Source: an uncultured Prevotella sp. (GTDB lineage: Bacteria > Bacteroidota > Bacteroidia > Bacteroidales > Bacteroidaceae). From it: DNA of 64,000 nt. The notes beneath the pieces were generated by a model. It saw nothing but the letters and a program-made list of their open reading frames with translations, did no database searches and had not been told where the DNA came from. This document shows, one piece after another, positions 8,839-17,104 of this stretch (within the stretch, counting starts at the first letter, position 1; every line of letters starts with the position of its first letter). The position numbers and the translations under genes were made by a program. The stretch lies in assembly GCA_900545525.1 (NCBI GenBank), contig UQZX01000015.1, positions 14,348 through 78,347 of the forward strand, read 5' to 3'.

Positions 8839-9813
8839 ATGACAGAGTTGCAGGACAAAGCCGCGGAGCCGCGCGATACGCGCCGGCGCACCGTTGAGAT
8901 AGACTTTATAAAAGCAGTCATGATAATCCTCATGATTGCTTTCCACCTTGTATTCATAGGCGACACATATCCGTATGCCAAGCAGTTGGTATATACCTTC
9001 CACATGCCTGCGTTCCTTATCATTTCCGGATATATGCTCAACACCGGCAGGAGCCTTCGCCGCTATCTTCTCACGCTGCTGTGGATATTCATTCCATACA
9101 CCGTCATGGAGGGCGGATATACTCTCATGGCATCGCTTCTCTCCATACGCGAGCACGTGGATAATCTCACTATAGGACTCCTTGCCGAAAAGATATTCCT
9201 GCATCCGCTGGGACCCTACTGGTACCTGCACACGCTGATGCTCTGCGGGCTTTCATGTTTCTTCGTGTTCCGCCTGCCGCGTCTCCAGCTCCTTCCACGC
9301 ATCATCCTCCTCGCCCTGTGCTATGTCTTTCTGTCGCGCTGCCTGCATGTCGTCTCCCTGTCCTGCACACTTTATTTCATGGCGGGAGCCGTTTTGCGCC
9401 ACAGCGGCATACCCTTTCTCTCGTTCTTCCGCCCGTCGCTGCTTTCCGCCGTGCCTTTTGTGCTCATTGCCTGCACGCCGGCATGCCTCGACAAGAGCGT
9501 TCCCGGCGGCGTTGCAATGGTCTATTTTGCCATGAGCCTTTGCCTTGTGCTTTTCGGATATTGCCGTGGCGTTGTTCTCCGCGCCATGCTCTTTATAGGC
9601 AGAAACACGCTCGTGCTGCTCCTTTTCTCTCCCGTCTTTACCGTGCTTGCCAAAATCTATCAGCCCGCACTTCTGCGCATTGAGCACACGGGGATGCTTT
9701 TCCTTGCCGTCTCGTTGGCATTTGCCGTTGCCGGGTGCATGCTCATTGCCGCAATAATGGACAGGCTGGGCATATCACGGTTTTTCTTCGGGAAAGCCAA
9801 GGTGTTGCAATAA
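8839..9813 (+). CDS. Acyltransferase-3 family membrane protein
   Basis: This 324-residue protein has about ten hydrophobic segments. Its N-terminal EIDFIKAVMIILMIAFHLVF and the YTFHMPAFLIISGYM segment are hallmarks of the AT3 family, which O-acylates extracytoplasmic glycans and other envelope molecules. The histidine in the first helix (AFHLV) is the likely catalytic residue. Length and motif order are normal for the short fucose-4-O-acetylase-like members. It follows the TonB-dependent receptor gene by 9 bp. The acceptor cannot be deduced. A second AT3 member lies at 42435-43457. Confidence 0.85.
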   Translation: MTELQDKAAEPRDTRRRTVEIDFIKAVMIILMIAFHLVFIGDTYPYAKQLVYTFHMPAFLIISGYMLNTGRSLRRYLLTLLWIFIPYTVMEGGYTLMASLLSIREHVDNLTIGLLAEKIFLHPLGPYWYLHTLMLCGLSCFFVFRLPRLQLLPRIILLALCYVFLSRCLHVVSLSCTLYFMAGAVLRHSGIPFLSFFRPSLLSAVPFVLIACTPACLDKSVPGGVAMVYFAMSLCLVLFGYCRGVVLRAMLFIGRNTLVLLLFSPVFTVLAKIYQPALLRIEHTGMLFLAVSLAFAVAGCMLIAAIMDRLGISRFFFGKAKVLQ

Positions 9814-9902
9814 TAAGGCGGCAGCGCGTCCTATGCTACGCAACTTCCATTCTGTTACTTTCCATGTATATTTTATTACGGTTTGGAACCGATATCTTTT
9901 GC

Positions 9903-9998
9903 CCTCCGAAAGATGCCCTTTCGGAGGCTGAAAGGTGGCTTCTTGCATTGCAAAAGCTTACCTTTTACAATCCGGGAGATCATGGTTCCGGATTGTAA
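9903..9998. repeat. 22-bp-period modular repeat, locus B, with hairpins
   Basis: Modules AAAGATGC, AAAGGTGG and AAAGCTTA start at 9909, 9931 and 9953, again exactly 22 bp apart. Two hairpins frame them: CCTCCGAAAG (9903-9912) with CTTTCGGAGG (9918-9927), and TTACAATCCGG (9965-9975) with CCGGATTGTAA (9988-9998). The block sits between the AT3 gene and the minus-strand murI gene and could also end transcription. Bases 9814-9902 and 10178-10302 around the repeats show nothing I recognise. Confidence 0.7.
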
Positions 9999-10026
9999 GA
10001 ATAGCGTTTGTTCGACATAATACAAT

Positions 10027-10177
10027 GAGGGTGTGTCAAATTTCTCATACAGTGCCAAGTAGGGACATATTCTTGTATTTGTCCGCCAAACATTCATTGA
10101 ATATCAAGATGTTACAAACGGACAAATACAAGAATATGTCCCTACAGGTTGGAAGAGTTGAAATTTGACATACCCTC
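10027..10177. repeat. MITE-like palindromic element, copy 1
   Basis: Outer arms GAGGGTGTGTCAAATTT (10027-10043) and its complement at 10161-10177 differ at one base. Inside, a perfect 25-bp inverted repeat (10061-10085 with 10119-10143) surrounds a 33-base loop. There is no coding capacity. A diverged second copy lies at 34284-34460 with the loop in the opposite orientation. A short AAT flanks both ends, which could be a target duplication but could also be chance. Confidence 0.65.
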
Positions 10178-10302
10178 AATATAAATATATGACTTGCTTA
10201 TATCTTAACTCACTCTAAGAATATTGTTCTTAAATCAAGATTGATGCAGTCTTCGGACGGGATGTCCGGTTTAAGGATATTATTCAGGCTGGCTGCGGCA
10301 CG

Positions 10303-11139
10303 TTATCCCAGTACAATGTTCTCAACATCCACTGACTCATGCAGGAACATCTGTGCCGATTCCTTGAAGCGGTCGGTGTTTTCCGTTGTAAGATAATTGC
10401 AGGTGCCGCCCTTCGAACAGCGCCTTTCCATCTCGGGATGGCGGGCAAGATAGTCGGCAAGGCTGTCCGCCACATATTCTCCCTGCGACACGATGCGTAC
10501 CCCCTTGGGTACGTATTTCTTTATTTTTGGCATGAGCAGCGGATAGTGGGTGCAGCCCAGTATTATTGCATCGATGTCCGGATCGAGGTCCATAAGCTGG
10601 TCTATGCGCTTCTTCACGAAATAGTCGGCTCCCGGACTGTCCGCCTCGTTATACTCGACGAGCGGCACCCAGAACGGGCATGCCACGCCCGACACCTTTA
10701 TGTCGGGGTATAGCTTGGAAATCTCGAGATTGTAGCTGTTGCTCTTTATGGTGCCTTCGGTGGCGAGGATGCCCACATGGCGTTTCGTTGTGAGCTGCCC
10801 TATCTTTTCTGCCGTAGGGCGTATTATTCCCAGAACCCTTCTGTCCGGGGCAACAAGCGGCAGGTCGTTCTGCTGTATGGAGCGCAGTGCCTTTGCCGAT
10901 GCGGTGTTGCATCCGAGGATTACCAAGTGGCAACCTCTTTCGAAAAGCTTCATCACAGCCTGACGCGTAAACCTGTAGACAACGTCGAACGAGCGTGTGC
11001 CGTAGGGCGTGCGGGCATTGTCGCCGAGATAAAGATAGTCATACTGGGGCAGAAGCTGCCTCATTCCGTGGAGTATCGTCAGACCGCCGTAGCCGGAGTC
11101 GAACACCCCTATGGGACCGGGTTTGCCGGACAATGCCAT
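10303..11139 (-). CDS. murI: Glutamate racemase
   Basis: The enzyme makes D-glutamate for peptidoglycan. The 278-residue protein begins with PIGVFDSGYGGLTIL, the family's substrate-binding start. Both catalytic cysteines are present, Cys77 in LGCNTAS and Cys196 in LGCTHYP. The DNARTPYG stretch is also typical. It is the last gene of the DUF6242-DUF6089-uppS-bamA-OmpH run, 12 bp after the last OmpH gene, so it is probably cotranscribed with outer-membrane assembly genes. Length and motifs are normal. Confidence 0.95.
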   Translation of the reverse strand: MALSGKPGPIGVFDSGYGGLTILHGMRQLLPQYDYLYLGDNARTPYGTRSFDVVYRFTRQAVMKLFERGCHLVILGCNTASAKALRSIQQNDLPLVAPDRRVLGIIRPTAEKIGQLTTKRHVGILATEGTIKSNSYNLEISKLYPDIKVSGVACPFWVPLVEYNEADSPGADYFVKKRIDQLMDLDPDIDAIILGCTHYPLLMPKIKKYVPKGVRIVSQGEYVADSLADYLARHPEMERRCSKGGTCNYLTTENTDRFKESAQMFLHESVDVENIVLG

Positions 11140-11151
11140 ATACTTGAAGTC

Positions 11152-11658
11152 TTATTTTTGTTTCAGCAGTTCTTTCAGCTCTGCCGTGATGTCCGTTCCC
11201 TGCGCCGGGTCGATGTATGGACAGGCATCATTGTCTGTGTTAAGGATAAAGGCATATCCTCTTTCCATGCCTATACGCTTGAGAGCGTCGTTCAGCCTTG
11301 CCTTCAGCGGCATGTTCATGTCGTCCTCTGCCTGTTTAAGCAGGCGGCGTGCCTCTTCCTTGAAGGCGACGTTCTTCTCCATTATCTCCTGCAGCTCTGC
11401 CTGACGCTTGTTGAGTATTGCAGGTGCAAAGTCGCGCTGACCTTCAAGAAACTCTTCATATTTAACGTTGAACTCCTCCTCGGCGCGCTTCGTCTCGGCA
11501 TCATACTGCGACGACAGCTTTTTCATATTCTCCTGCACTATGGCACGTCCGGGCATGGAACCGAACACCTCATTGTAACTGAAATATGCAAATCTTACCT
11601 GTGCCCCGGCAATTACCGGCAGTACAAGTGCCATTATAAAGAGTATCGTTTTTTTCAT
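11152..11658 (-). CDS. OmpH/Skp-family periplasmic chaperone, first of three by coordinate
   Basis: This 168-residue protein has a signal peptide (MKKTILFIMALVLPVIAGA) and a long charged helical middle (about residues 45-120) expected to form the tentacle-like coiled coil of Skp trimers. A short C-terminal segment (YAFILNTDNDACPYIDP) matches the beta part of the family. Skp/OmpH proteins hold unfolded outer-membrane proteins in the periplasm before BAM-mediated insertion. It is one of three paralogues between bamA and murI and the most diverged, with a longer acidic helix. It starts 123 bp after the previous OmpH gene. Confidence 0.88.
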   Translation of the reverse strand: MKKTILFIMALVLPVIAGAQVRFAYFSYNEVFGSMPGRAIVQENMKKLSSQYDAETKRAEEEFNVKYEEFLEGQRDFAPAILNKRQAELQEIMEKNVAFKEEARRLLKQAEDDMNMPLKARLNDALKRIGMERGYAFILNTDNDACPYIDPAQGTDITAELKELLKQK

Positions 11659-11781
11659 ATCGGTGTTAAATATAGATGATGATATGTCTTGAATGAGGAT
11701 AAGGCATGGCGTGCCGCAATCCCTGCCGGAGCTTTGTTTGCCCCTGCATGTTTTGTCCGGCGCGCCATGCCCCGTATTGTT

Positions 11782-12282
11782 TTATTTCATCTTTGCAATC
11801 TCAGCCTTTACTTCGGCTGTAACATCCTTGCTCAGCGTGTCGCTGATATAGGGTATTCCGCTTGCGTTGTCCATGATGTATACATAGCCGCCAGCCTTGC
11901 CTACGTTCTTTATGGCTGTCATCACCTTTGTCATGATAGGCTGCATCTTCTCCTGCTGTGCCTTCTGGAAAGCCTGCTGGTTGTCCTGCTGTGCCTGCTG
12001 GAACTTCTGCAGCAGCTCCTGTATGGATGCCTCTGTCTCCTGCTGCTTGGTGGCGTTCATCGTGCTTTTGGTCTTCTCATAGTCGTCAACCTTCTTCTGA
12101 ATTTCGTCCTGCATCAGTTTCAGGTCGTTGTCATACTGTTTTGCCTGAGCCTCGAGCTCGCCTCTAACCTTCATGAATTCGGGCAGGTTCTGCATTACCG
12201 ACTGTGCGTCTACATGTCCGAACTTCTGTGCCGACATTGCCATAGGAGCGCAAAGCATCAGCATTAAAATAAGTTTTTTCAT
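11782..12282 (-). CDS. OmpH/Skp-family periplasmic chaperone, second
   Basis: The product has 166 residues. The signal peptide (MKKLILMLMLCAPMAMSA) precedes KFGHVDAQSVMQNLPEF, the classic OmpH start. A Gln/Lys-rich coiled coil follows (about 40-120), ending in GGYVYIMDNASGIPYIS. An AAGGAA-type ribosome site precedes the ATG. Glutamine content in the coil is high, as seen by eye. It is expected to act as a periplasmic holdase for outer-membrane proteins. Neighbours on both sides are paralogues on the same strand. Confidence 0.9.
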   Translation of the reverse strand: MKKLILMLMLCAPMAMSAQKFGHVDAQSVMQNLPEFMKVRGELEAQAKQYDNDLKLMQDEIQKKVDDYEKTKSTMNATKQQETEASIQELLQKFQQAQQDNQQAFQKAQQEKMQPIMTKVMTAIKNVGKAGGYVYIMDNASGIPYISDTLSKDVTAEVKAEIAKMK

Positions 12283-12368
12283 TTCCTTTTTGTTTTTATT
12301 ATTAATTGTTCAAGTTACGTCTTAATACTGCTGCTGCGGCTGTTGCCGCCATTGCAGTGCCTGTGCCG

Positions 12369-12884
12369 TCAGTTTGAGTATCCCAGCTTGCGGAGCACCT
12401 CGTTGCTTATGTCTATCTTGGGCGAGCCGAACACGATGCCCGTATCCGATGCCCTGTCTATCACGAGTGAATATCCGCGCATGTCGGCGATATCTTTCAC
12501 GGCGTTGTAAATCTCCTCCTGTATCGGCGTCATAAGGCTGGTGCGCTTCTTGAAGAGCTCGCCTTCCGGACCGAAATATTTCTTTTTCAGTTCGCTCGCC
12601 TCCTTTTCTTTCTCCATTATTGCCTCCTGACGCTGCTTCTTCTGCTCCTGCGAGAGGAATACCACCTCGTTCTGGTAGTTCTTGTAGAGCGTCTGTGCCA
12701 CCGTGTTGATAGCCTCCACCTCTGCCTGCCACTTCTTTGCCACCTGCGAAAGCTGTTCGTTGGCGCGCTCGTAGGCGGGAATGTTCTTCAGGATATACTC
12801 CATGTCAACCAGTGCAAACTTCTGCGCGCTTGCCGTCACGGCAATGAGAGCCATGACAAACAGCATCATTATCTTCTTCTTCAT
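12369..12884 (-). CDS. OmpH/Skp-family periplasmic chaperone, third (bamA-proximal)
   Basis: I set the start at ATG 12884 (MKKKIMMLFVMALIAVTASA), giving 171 residues with a clean signal peptide. An upstream in-frame start at 12944 would put a charged stretch before it. The chosen ATG has a near-perfect AAAGGAGGT Shine-Dalgarno sequence, uncommon in this phylum and suggesting high translation. The mature protein begins KFALVDMEYILKNIPAY, has a charged coiled coil and ends with GYSLVIDRASDTGIVF. The role is an outer-membrane protein chaperone. It lies 133 bp downstream of bamA, and a repeat element fills that gap. Confidence 0.92.
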   Translation of the reverse strand: MKKKIMMLFVMALIAVTASAQKFALVDMEYILKNIPAYERANEQLSQVAKKWQAEVEAINTVAQTLYKNYQNEVVFLSQEQKKQRQEAIMEKEKEASELKKKYFGPEGELFKKRTSLMTPIQEEIYNAVKDIADMRGYSLVIDRASDTGIVFGSPKIDISNEVLRKLGYSN

Positions 12885-12927
12885 GTTACCTCCTTTGTTT
12901 TTATTTTCCTCTTTTTTATTTTCTGTA

Positions 12928-13016
12928 AGGCATATAAGACCCATAAGTCCTATAGGACCTATATGGCATCAAAGCCCCCAGATAATTATAAATTATGAAT
13001 TATAAATTATCAATTG
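12928..13016. repeat. Composite short-period repeat between bamA and OmpH
   Basis: A 9-bp-period run (ATAAGACCC, ATAAGTCCT, ATAGGACCT, ATATGGCAT) contains the palindrome GTCCTATAGGAC at 12947-12958. It is followed by short A/T-rich units (AATTATAAATTATGAATT) reaching the bamA stop codon. Confidence 0.6.
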
Positions 13017-13017
13017 C

Positions 13018-15630
13018 CTAAAACTCCTGTCCCAGTATGAAGTGGAACTGGCTGCCGCTCTTCTGCCCGAACACCTTGTCAAAGCCGTAAGCCCAGTCAA
13101 TACCCATAAGTCCCACCATCGGGAGGAATATGCGCACGCCTATTCCGGCAGAACGCTTCATGTCGAAGGGATTGAACTTCTTTGTCTCGTTCCACGCATT
13201 TCCCGCTTCGGCAAATGTCAGTCCGTATATCGTCGTGTTGCCCAGCAGGAACGGATAGCGCAGCTCAAGCGTGAAGCGGTCGTATGCGTAGCCCTCATAT
13301 CCGTAGGGAGTCAGCGAGCCGTTCTCATATCCGCGCAGTCCGATAGTCTCCTCGGCATATCCCGAAGAATATCCGCTCATGCCGTCGCCACCCATGTAAT
13401 AGGTCTCGAAAGGCGACTTCTTGTGCTTGTTGTACGACCCGAGAAGTCCCATCTCCACGCGTGTCATCAGCACGAAGCACTTCTGTCCGCTTGTAAGAGC
13501 CGTGTATGTCTTTGCCTTGAACTTCCATTTGTGATACTCAATCCAGCGGTATTTCTCCTGCTGCTCGTCCGTAAATGTCGGCGAATTGCGGTCTACGGCA
13601 AGGTTGGCGTAGTCCTTTTTCTGGAACTTAGACCATGGCGGGGTTACCGTTACGGAAGCGGAGAACTCCGAACCGCGGCGCGGGAACAGCTGGTTGTCCG
13701 TAGATACGCGCGAGAGAGTTATGCCGAGGTTGAGGTTGTTGCAGTTTCCGTTGGTCACGAGGAAGTACTGCCAGTTCTTCAGCATGTAGCGCTGGTAAGC
13801 CAGTTCCACGGAGAGCTGGAAGTAATCGTCGGGCCAGCGCAGGCGCTTTCCCCATCCCACGGATACGCCGAGCAGCTGAACGTACTTGTCGGGGTCGTAG
13901 TAGTTCTCGTACCAGTTGTTGCTGTTGCCGTAGCCGTACAAGTAGTTGTAGTAGTTGTTCATGTATCCGCTGTTGTAATAGTTGCTCGATACGTCGGTCT
14001 GCTTTGAGTAGTAGGCACCCACGCTGAACTGTATCGGGCGCTTGCCGCCGAACCAGTTGGTCGAATAAGAGGCGTTGTACGACTGGTAGTAGGTACCGTT
14101 CGTCTGTGCACCTATTGACAGGACCTCGCCGTCACCCACGGGAAGGATGCCCCTGTGTTCCTTGTTCTTGTTGAAAAGGTTGCGCATGGAGAAGTTGTTG
14201 AGCTTCAGACCGACACGCCCGATAACACCCGTCTGTCCCCATCCGAGCGAGAATTCCACCTGGTCGTTCGACTTCTGCACGAGGTCCCAGTTGATGTCCA
14301 CGGTGCCGTCTTCGTAGTTCGGCTTCACGTCCGGGTTTATCTGCTCTGCGTCGAAATGTCCCATTGACGCCATTTCACGTGCCGAACGCTGCAGTGCCTC
14401 TTTCGAGAAGAGGTCGCCCGGCTTTGTCCTCAGCTCGCGGCGGACAACGTTTTCATACAGCCTGTCGTTGCCGTTTATGCGCACGCGGCTGATGTGTGCC
14501 TGCTGTCCCTCCATGATACGCATCTCCAGGTCTATGGAGTCGCCCACGATGTTTACCTCCGTCGGCTGCAGGTTGTAGAACAGGTAACCGTTGTTCCAGT
14601 AGCTGTTGCCCACGGCATCGTCGTCTTCCGAGAGGCGCTTGTTCATGAGCTTCTGGTTGTATACGTCGCCTTTCTTCATGCCGAGCACACTGTTCAGATA
14701 GTCCGTTGAGTAAATGGTGTTGCCCACCCAGCTTATGTTGCGGATGTAATATTTCTTTCCCTCGTCCACCTTTACGTACACGTTCACGTGCTTGTCGTCA
14801 ACGTTCCACACGCTGTCCTCGATGATGGCGGCATCGCGGTAGCCAAGCTCGTTATACTTGTCTATGAGGTTCTGCTTGTCTGTCTTGTATCTTTCAGGAG
14901 TAAACTTCTTTGCTTTCAGGAACGAAGACAGCTTTCCCGCCTCGTGTATCTTTGCGAAGGCACCCTTGCGGAACAGTCCTCCCTTGATTTTTGTGTCGGC
15001 AAGCTGTTCGTTGCCTTCGATGATGATGTTGCGCACCTTCATCTTTTCCTTCTTGTCGATGATGACATCCAGTATCACATGGTCCTTGTTTGCAACGTCG
15101 TCGCGCTGTATTATGGAGATGTCGGCGTTCTTGAAGCCCTTGTCGTCAAAATAGTTCTTGGCAAGGATTTTTGCGCGGTCAATCATGTTGGGCGTAATCT
15201 GGCTGCCCTTGAGAAGTCCCAGCTTAGCCTCCATGTCTTCCCTTTCCGTTTTCTTCAGACCGACGTAGTTTATCGTGGAAACACGCGGACGCACTGCCAG
15301 ATAGAAATGAAGATAAACCTTGTCGCCCACTATCGAGTCGGCGGCAATCTGCACTTTCGAGAACAGACCGTGCCTCCAGTAACGCTTTACGGCATCGGTT
15401 ATCTCCTGTCCCGGCACAGACACTTCCTGTCCCACGGCAAGTCCGGATATTCCGGTGAGCATAAAGTCTTCGTATCCGCTGACTCCTGAAACGGCAATAC
15501 CGCCGATTTTGCATGTCCTCGGTATTCCGGCATACGATATGTCAGGGTTTACTATCTTCTCCTGCGCCACTGCGCCAGTGCTTGTCAATAATGCCGCAAA
15601 CAGCAGTATTCGTCCTAATATCTTGTTCAT
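13018..15630 (-). CDS. bamA: Outer-membrane protein assembly factor BamA
   Basis: BamA is the essential Omp85 protein that inserts beta-barrel proteins into the outer membrane. The 870-residue product has a signal peptide ending near AVAQ and five POTRA-like repeats over roughly residues 40-450 (examples VNYVGLKKTEREDMEAKLG and ISWVGNTIYSTDYLNSVLG). The C-terminal 16-strand barrel contains the conserved VRGY-loop equivalent GLRGYENGSLTPYG. It ends in a C-terminal phenylalanine (FHFILGQEF), the expected barrel signature. A Tyr/Asn-rich stretch (about 545-575, SNYYNSGYMNNYYNYLYG) marks a long, probably surface-exposed loop. It lies 22 bp after uppS. Confidence 0.96.
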   Translation of the reverse strand: MNKILGRILLFAALLTSTGAVAQEKIVNPDISYAGIPRTCKIGGIAVSGVSGYEDFMLTGISGLAVGQEVSVPGQEITDAVKRYWRHGLFSKVQIAADSIVGDKVYLHFYLAVRPRVSTINYVGLKKTEREDMEAKLGLLKGSQITPNMIDRAKILAKNYFDDKGFKNADISIIQRDDVANKDHVILDVIIDKKEKMKVRNIIIEGNEQLADTKIKGGLFRKGAFAKIHEAGKLSSFLKAKKFTPERYKTDKQNLIDKYNELGYRDAAIIEDSVWNVDDKHVNVYVKVDEGKKYYIRNISWVGNTIYSTDYLNSVLGMKKGDVYNQKLMNKRLSEDDDAVGNSYWNNGYLFYNLQPTEVNIVGDSIDLEMRIMEGQQAHISRVRINGNDRLYENVVRRELRTKPGDLFSKEALQRSAREMASMGHFDAEQINPDVKPNYEDGTVDINWDLVQKSNDQVEFSLGWGQTGVIGRVGLKLNNFSMRNLFNKNKEHRGILPVGDGEVLSIGAQTNGTYYQSYNASYSTNWFGGKRPIQFSVGAYYSKQTDVSSNYYNSGYMNNYYNYLYGYGNSNNWYENYYDPDKYVQLLGVSVGWGKRLRWPDDYFQLSVELAYQRYMLKNWQYFLVTNGNCNNLNLGITLSRVSTDNQLFPRRGSEFSASVTVTPPWSKFQKKDYANLAVDRNSPTFTDEQQEKYRWIEYHKWKFKAKTYTALTSGQKCFVLMTRVEMGLLGSYNKHKKSPFETYYMGGDGMSGYSSGYAEETIGLRGYENGSLTPYGYEGYAYDRFTLELRYPFLLGNTTIYGLTFAEAGNAWNETKKFNPFDMKRSAGIGVRIFLPMVGLMGIDWAYGFDKVFGQKSGSQFHFILGQEF

Positions 15631-15652
15631 CTTCTTTGTTTGTTGTCTTGTT

Positions 15653-16399
15653 CTACTCGTTGTTCTCCACCTGTGCCTCCGTCTTGCCGAAGCGTCTCTG
15701 GCGTTTCTGGTAGCACGCTATAGCCTCATGCAGCGCACACTCGTCGAAGTCGGGCCAGAAAGTGTCGCAGAAATACAGTTCGGAGTAGGCAATCTGCCAC
15801 AGCAGGTAGTTGGATATGCGCACCTCCCCGCCTGTGCGTATCAGCAGGTCGGGGTCCGGCATGAACGATGTCTGCATGTGTGCGGATATCATCTCGTCGT
15901 CTATGTCGCCGCATCCGATGCGCCCTTCTGCCACTCCGGCAGCTATTTCGCGCACGGCATGCGTTATTTCCCACTTTGAAGAGTAGCTCAGAGCCACCAC
16001 CATTGTCATTGCCGTGTTGCCCGCCGTGTGCTCCATCGTCTCGTGCAGCTTGTCCTGCACCGTCTGCGGCAGCCGCCCGGTGTCGCCTATTACGCGGAAG
16101 CGCACGTTGTTTTTCATGAATATCTCGTCCTCGAGCGACGACAGTACCAGTCCCATAAGGGCGGCAACCTCGTCGGCGGGGCGTTTCCAGTTTTCGGTCG
16201 AGAAGGTGTACAGTGTGAGATATTCCACGCCGAGGCGCGTACACTCCGACGTGATGCGGCGCACCGCCTCCACGCCCGCCTGGTGTCCGTAGCTGCGTTC
16301 CTTGCCGCGCTCCATTGCCCAGCGGCCGTTGCCGTCCATTATTATTGCGATGTGCCGCGGCACCCTCTGCATGTCTATCTTTATGTCTTTTTCTGTCAT
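15653..16399 (-). CDS. uppS: Isoprenyl transferase (undecaprenyl diphosphate synthase)
   Basis: The cis-prenyltransferase builds undecaprenyl diphosphate, the lipid carrier for peptidoglycan and surface glycans. The 248-residue protein has HIAIIMDGNGRWA with catalytic Asp22, the TLYTFSTENWKRP segment and the C-terminal RTGGEVRISNYLLWQ and AYSELYF motifs. It begins 2 bp after the DUF6089 gene and precedes bamA, so it belongs to the envelope-biogenesis transcript. Length and motifs are normal. Confidence 0.95.
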   Translation of the reverse strand: MTEKDIKIDMQRVPRHIAIIMDGNGRWAMERGKERSYGHQAGVEAVRRITSECTRLGVEYLTLYTFSTENWKRPADEVAALMGLVLSSLEDEIFMKNNVRFRVIGDTGRLPQTVQDKLHETMEHTAGNTAMTMVVALSYSSKWEITHAVREIAAGVAEGRIGCGDIDDEMISAHMQTSFMPDPDLLIRTGGEVRISNYLLWQIAYSELYFCDTFWPDFDECALHEAIACYQKRQRRFGKTEAQVENNE

Positions 16400-16401
16400 T
16401 C

Positions 16402-17079
16402 TTAGTCTTTATTGCATGTCCTGCACTTAGGCATCAGGCTGTACGTTATGGTAAGCTGAAGAGCCGAATAGCAGTCGGTGTTCTTGAACAGTCCTGCGCT
16501 CTTTATCATATATGGGTCCTCCACGCCGTCGAGCTTGTCGCTCAGCGAGAAGTGCATTGCCCACTCCAGACCGAGGTTCACCCGTGGTCCTATCTTGTAT
16601 TTCACGCCCGCACCAATCGGAAAGTTTGCGGTGAAGACGCTTTCGTCGCCGCTCTTGACATACGTTCCGCCTATGCCGAGAAAAACGAAGGGCGTAAGCC
16701 TCTTTGCCCCGCGGTAGTCGCGGCCTGTGCCGTAGGGCCAGAAGTTGTACTCGTATGCCACGCTGAAGTCTGTCAGCGAGTTGCTGAACTCCACCGGATT
16801 GTCCTTGTATTCAGGATAATATGTCGTCACGTCTTCCGACGAGCCTTTCAACTTTCCGAACGACAGGCTTGCCCTCAGCCCCATGTACGGATTGAAGACA
16901 CGCCTTATGAGCAGTGTCGTCATGGGCTGCATGTTCTTTGCAATGCTGCCGTTGAAGTCGCCCTCGTATGCCACCATGCCCACGCCGGCACCCAGCTCCA
17001 GCCTGTACTCCTCGTCGTCCTGCGCGCGTGCCGTGGCGGCAAGGGCGATGACAGTGATTATGAGCAGGAGTTTCTTCAT
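16402..17079 (-). CDS. DUF6089-family outer-membrane beta-barrel protein
   Basis: I set the start at ATG 17079 (MKKLLLIITVIALAATARA), which gives a signal peptide and has AAGG upstream. A GTG two codons earlier is possible. The mature protein of about 205 residues starts with EYRLELGAGVGMVAYEGDF and is made of alternating beta strands with aromatic residues, as in small OmpA/OprF-like barrels. It ends with a Cys-containing CRTCNKD tail. The family is common upstream of uppS-bamA in Bacteroidales. Its exact function is unknown. It is 25 bp after the DUF6242 lipoprotein gene. Confidence 0.82.
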   Translation of the reverse strand: MKKLLLIITVIALAATARAQDDEEYRLELGAGVGMVAYEGDFNGSIAKNMQPMTTLLIRRVFNPYMGLRASLSFGKLKGSSEDVTTYYPEYKDNPVEFSNSLTDFSVAYEYNFWPYGTGRDYRGAKRLTPFVFLGIGGTYVKSGDESVFTANFPIGAGVKYKIGPRVNLGLEWAMHFSLSDKLDGVEDPYMIKSAGLFKNTDCYSALQLTITYSLMPKCRTCNKD

Positions 17080-17104
17080 ATACACCTTATTATATTATAT
17101 AGCC

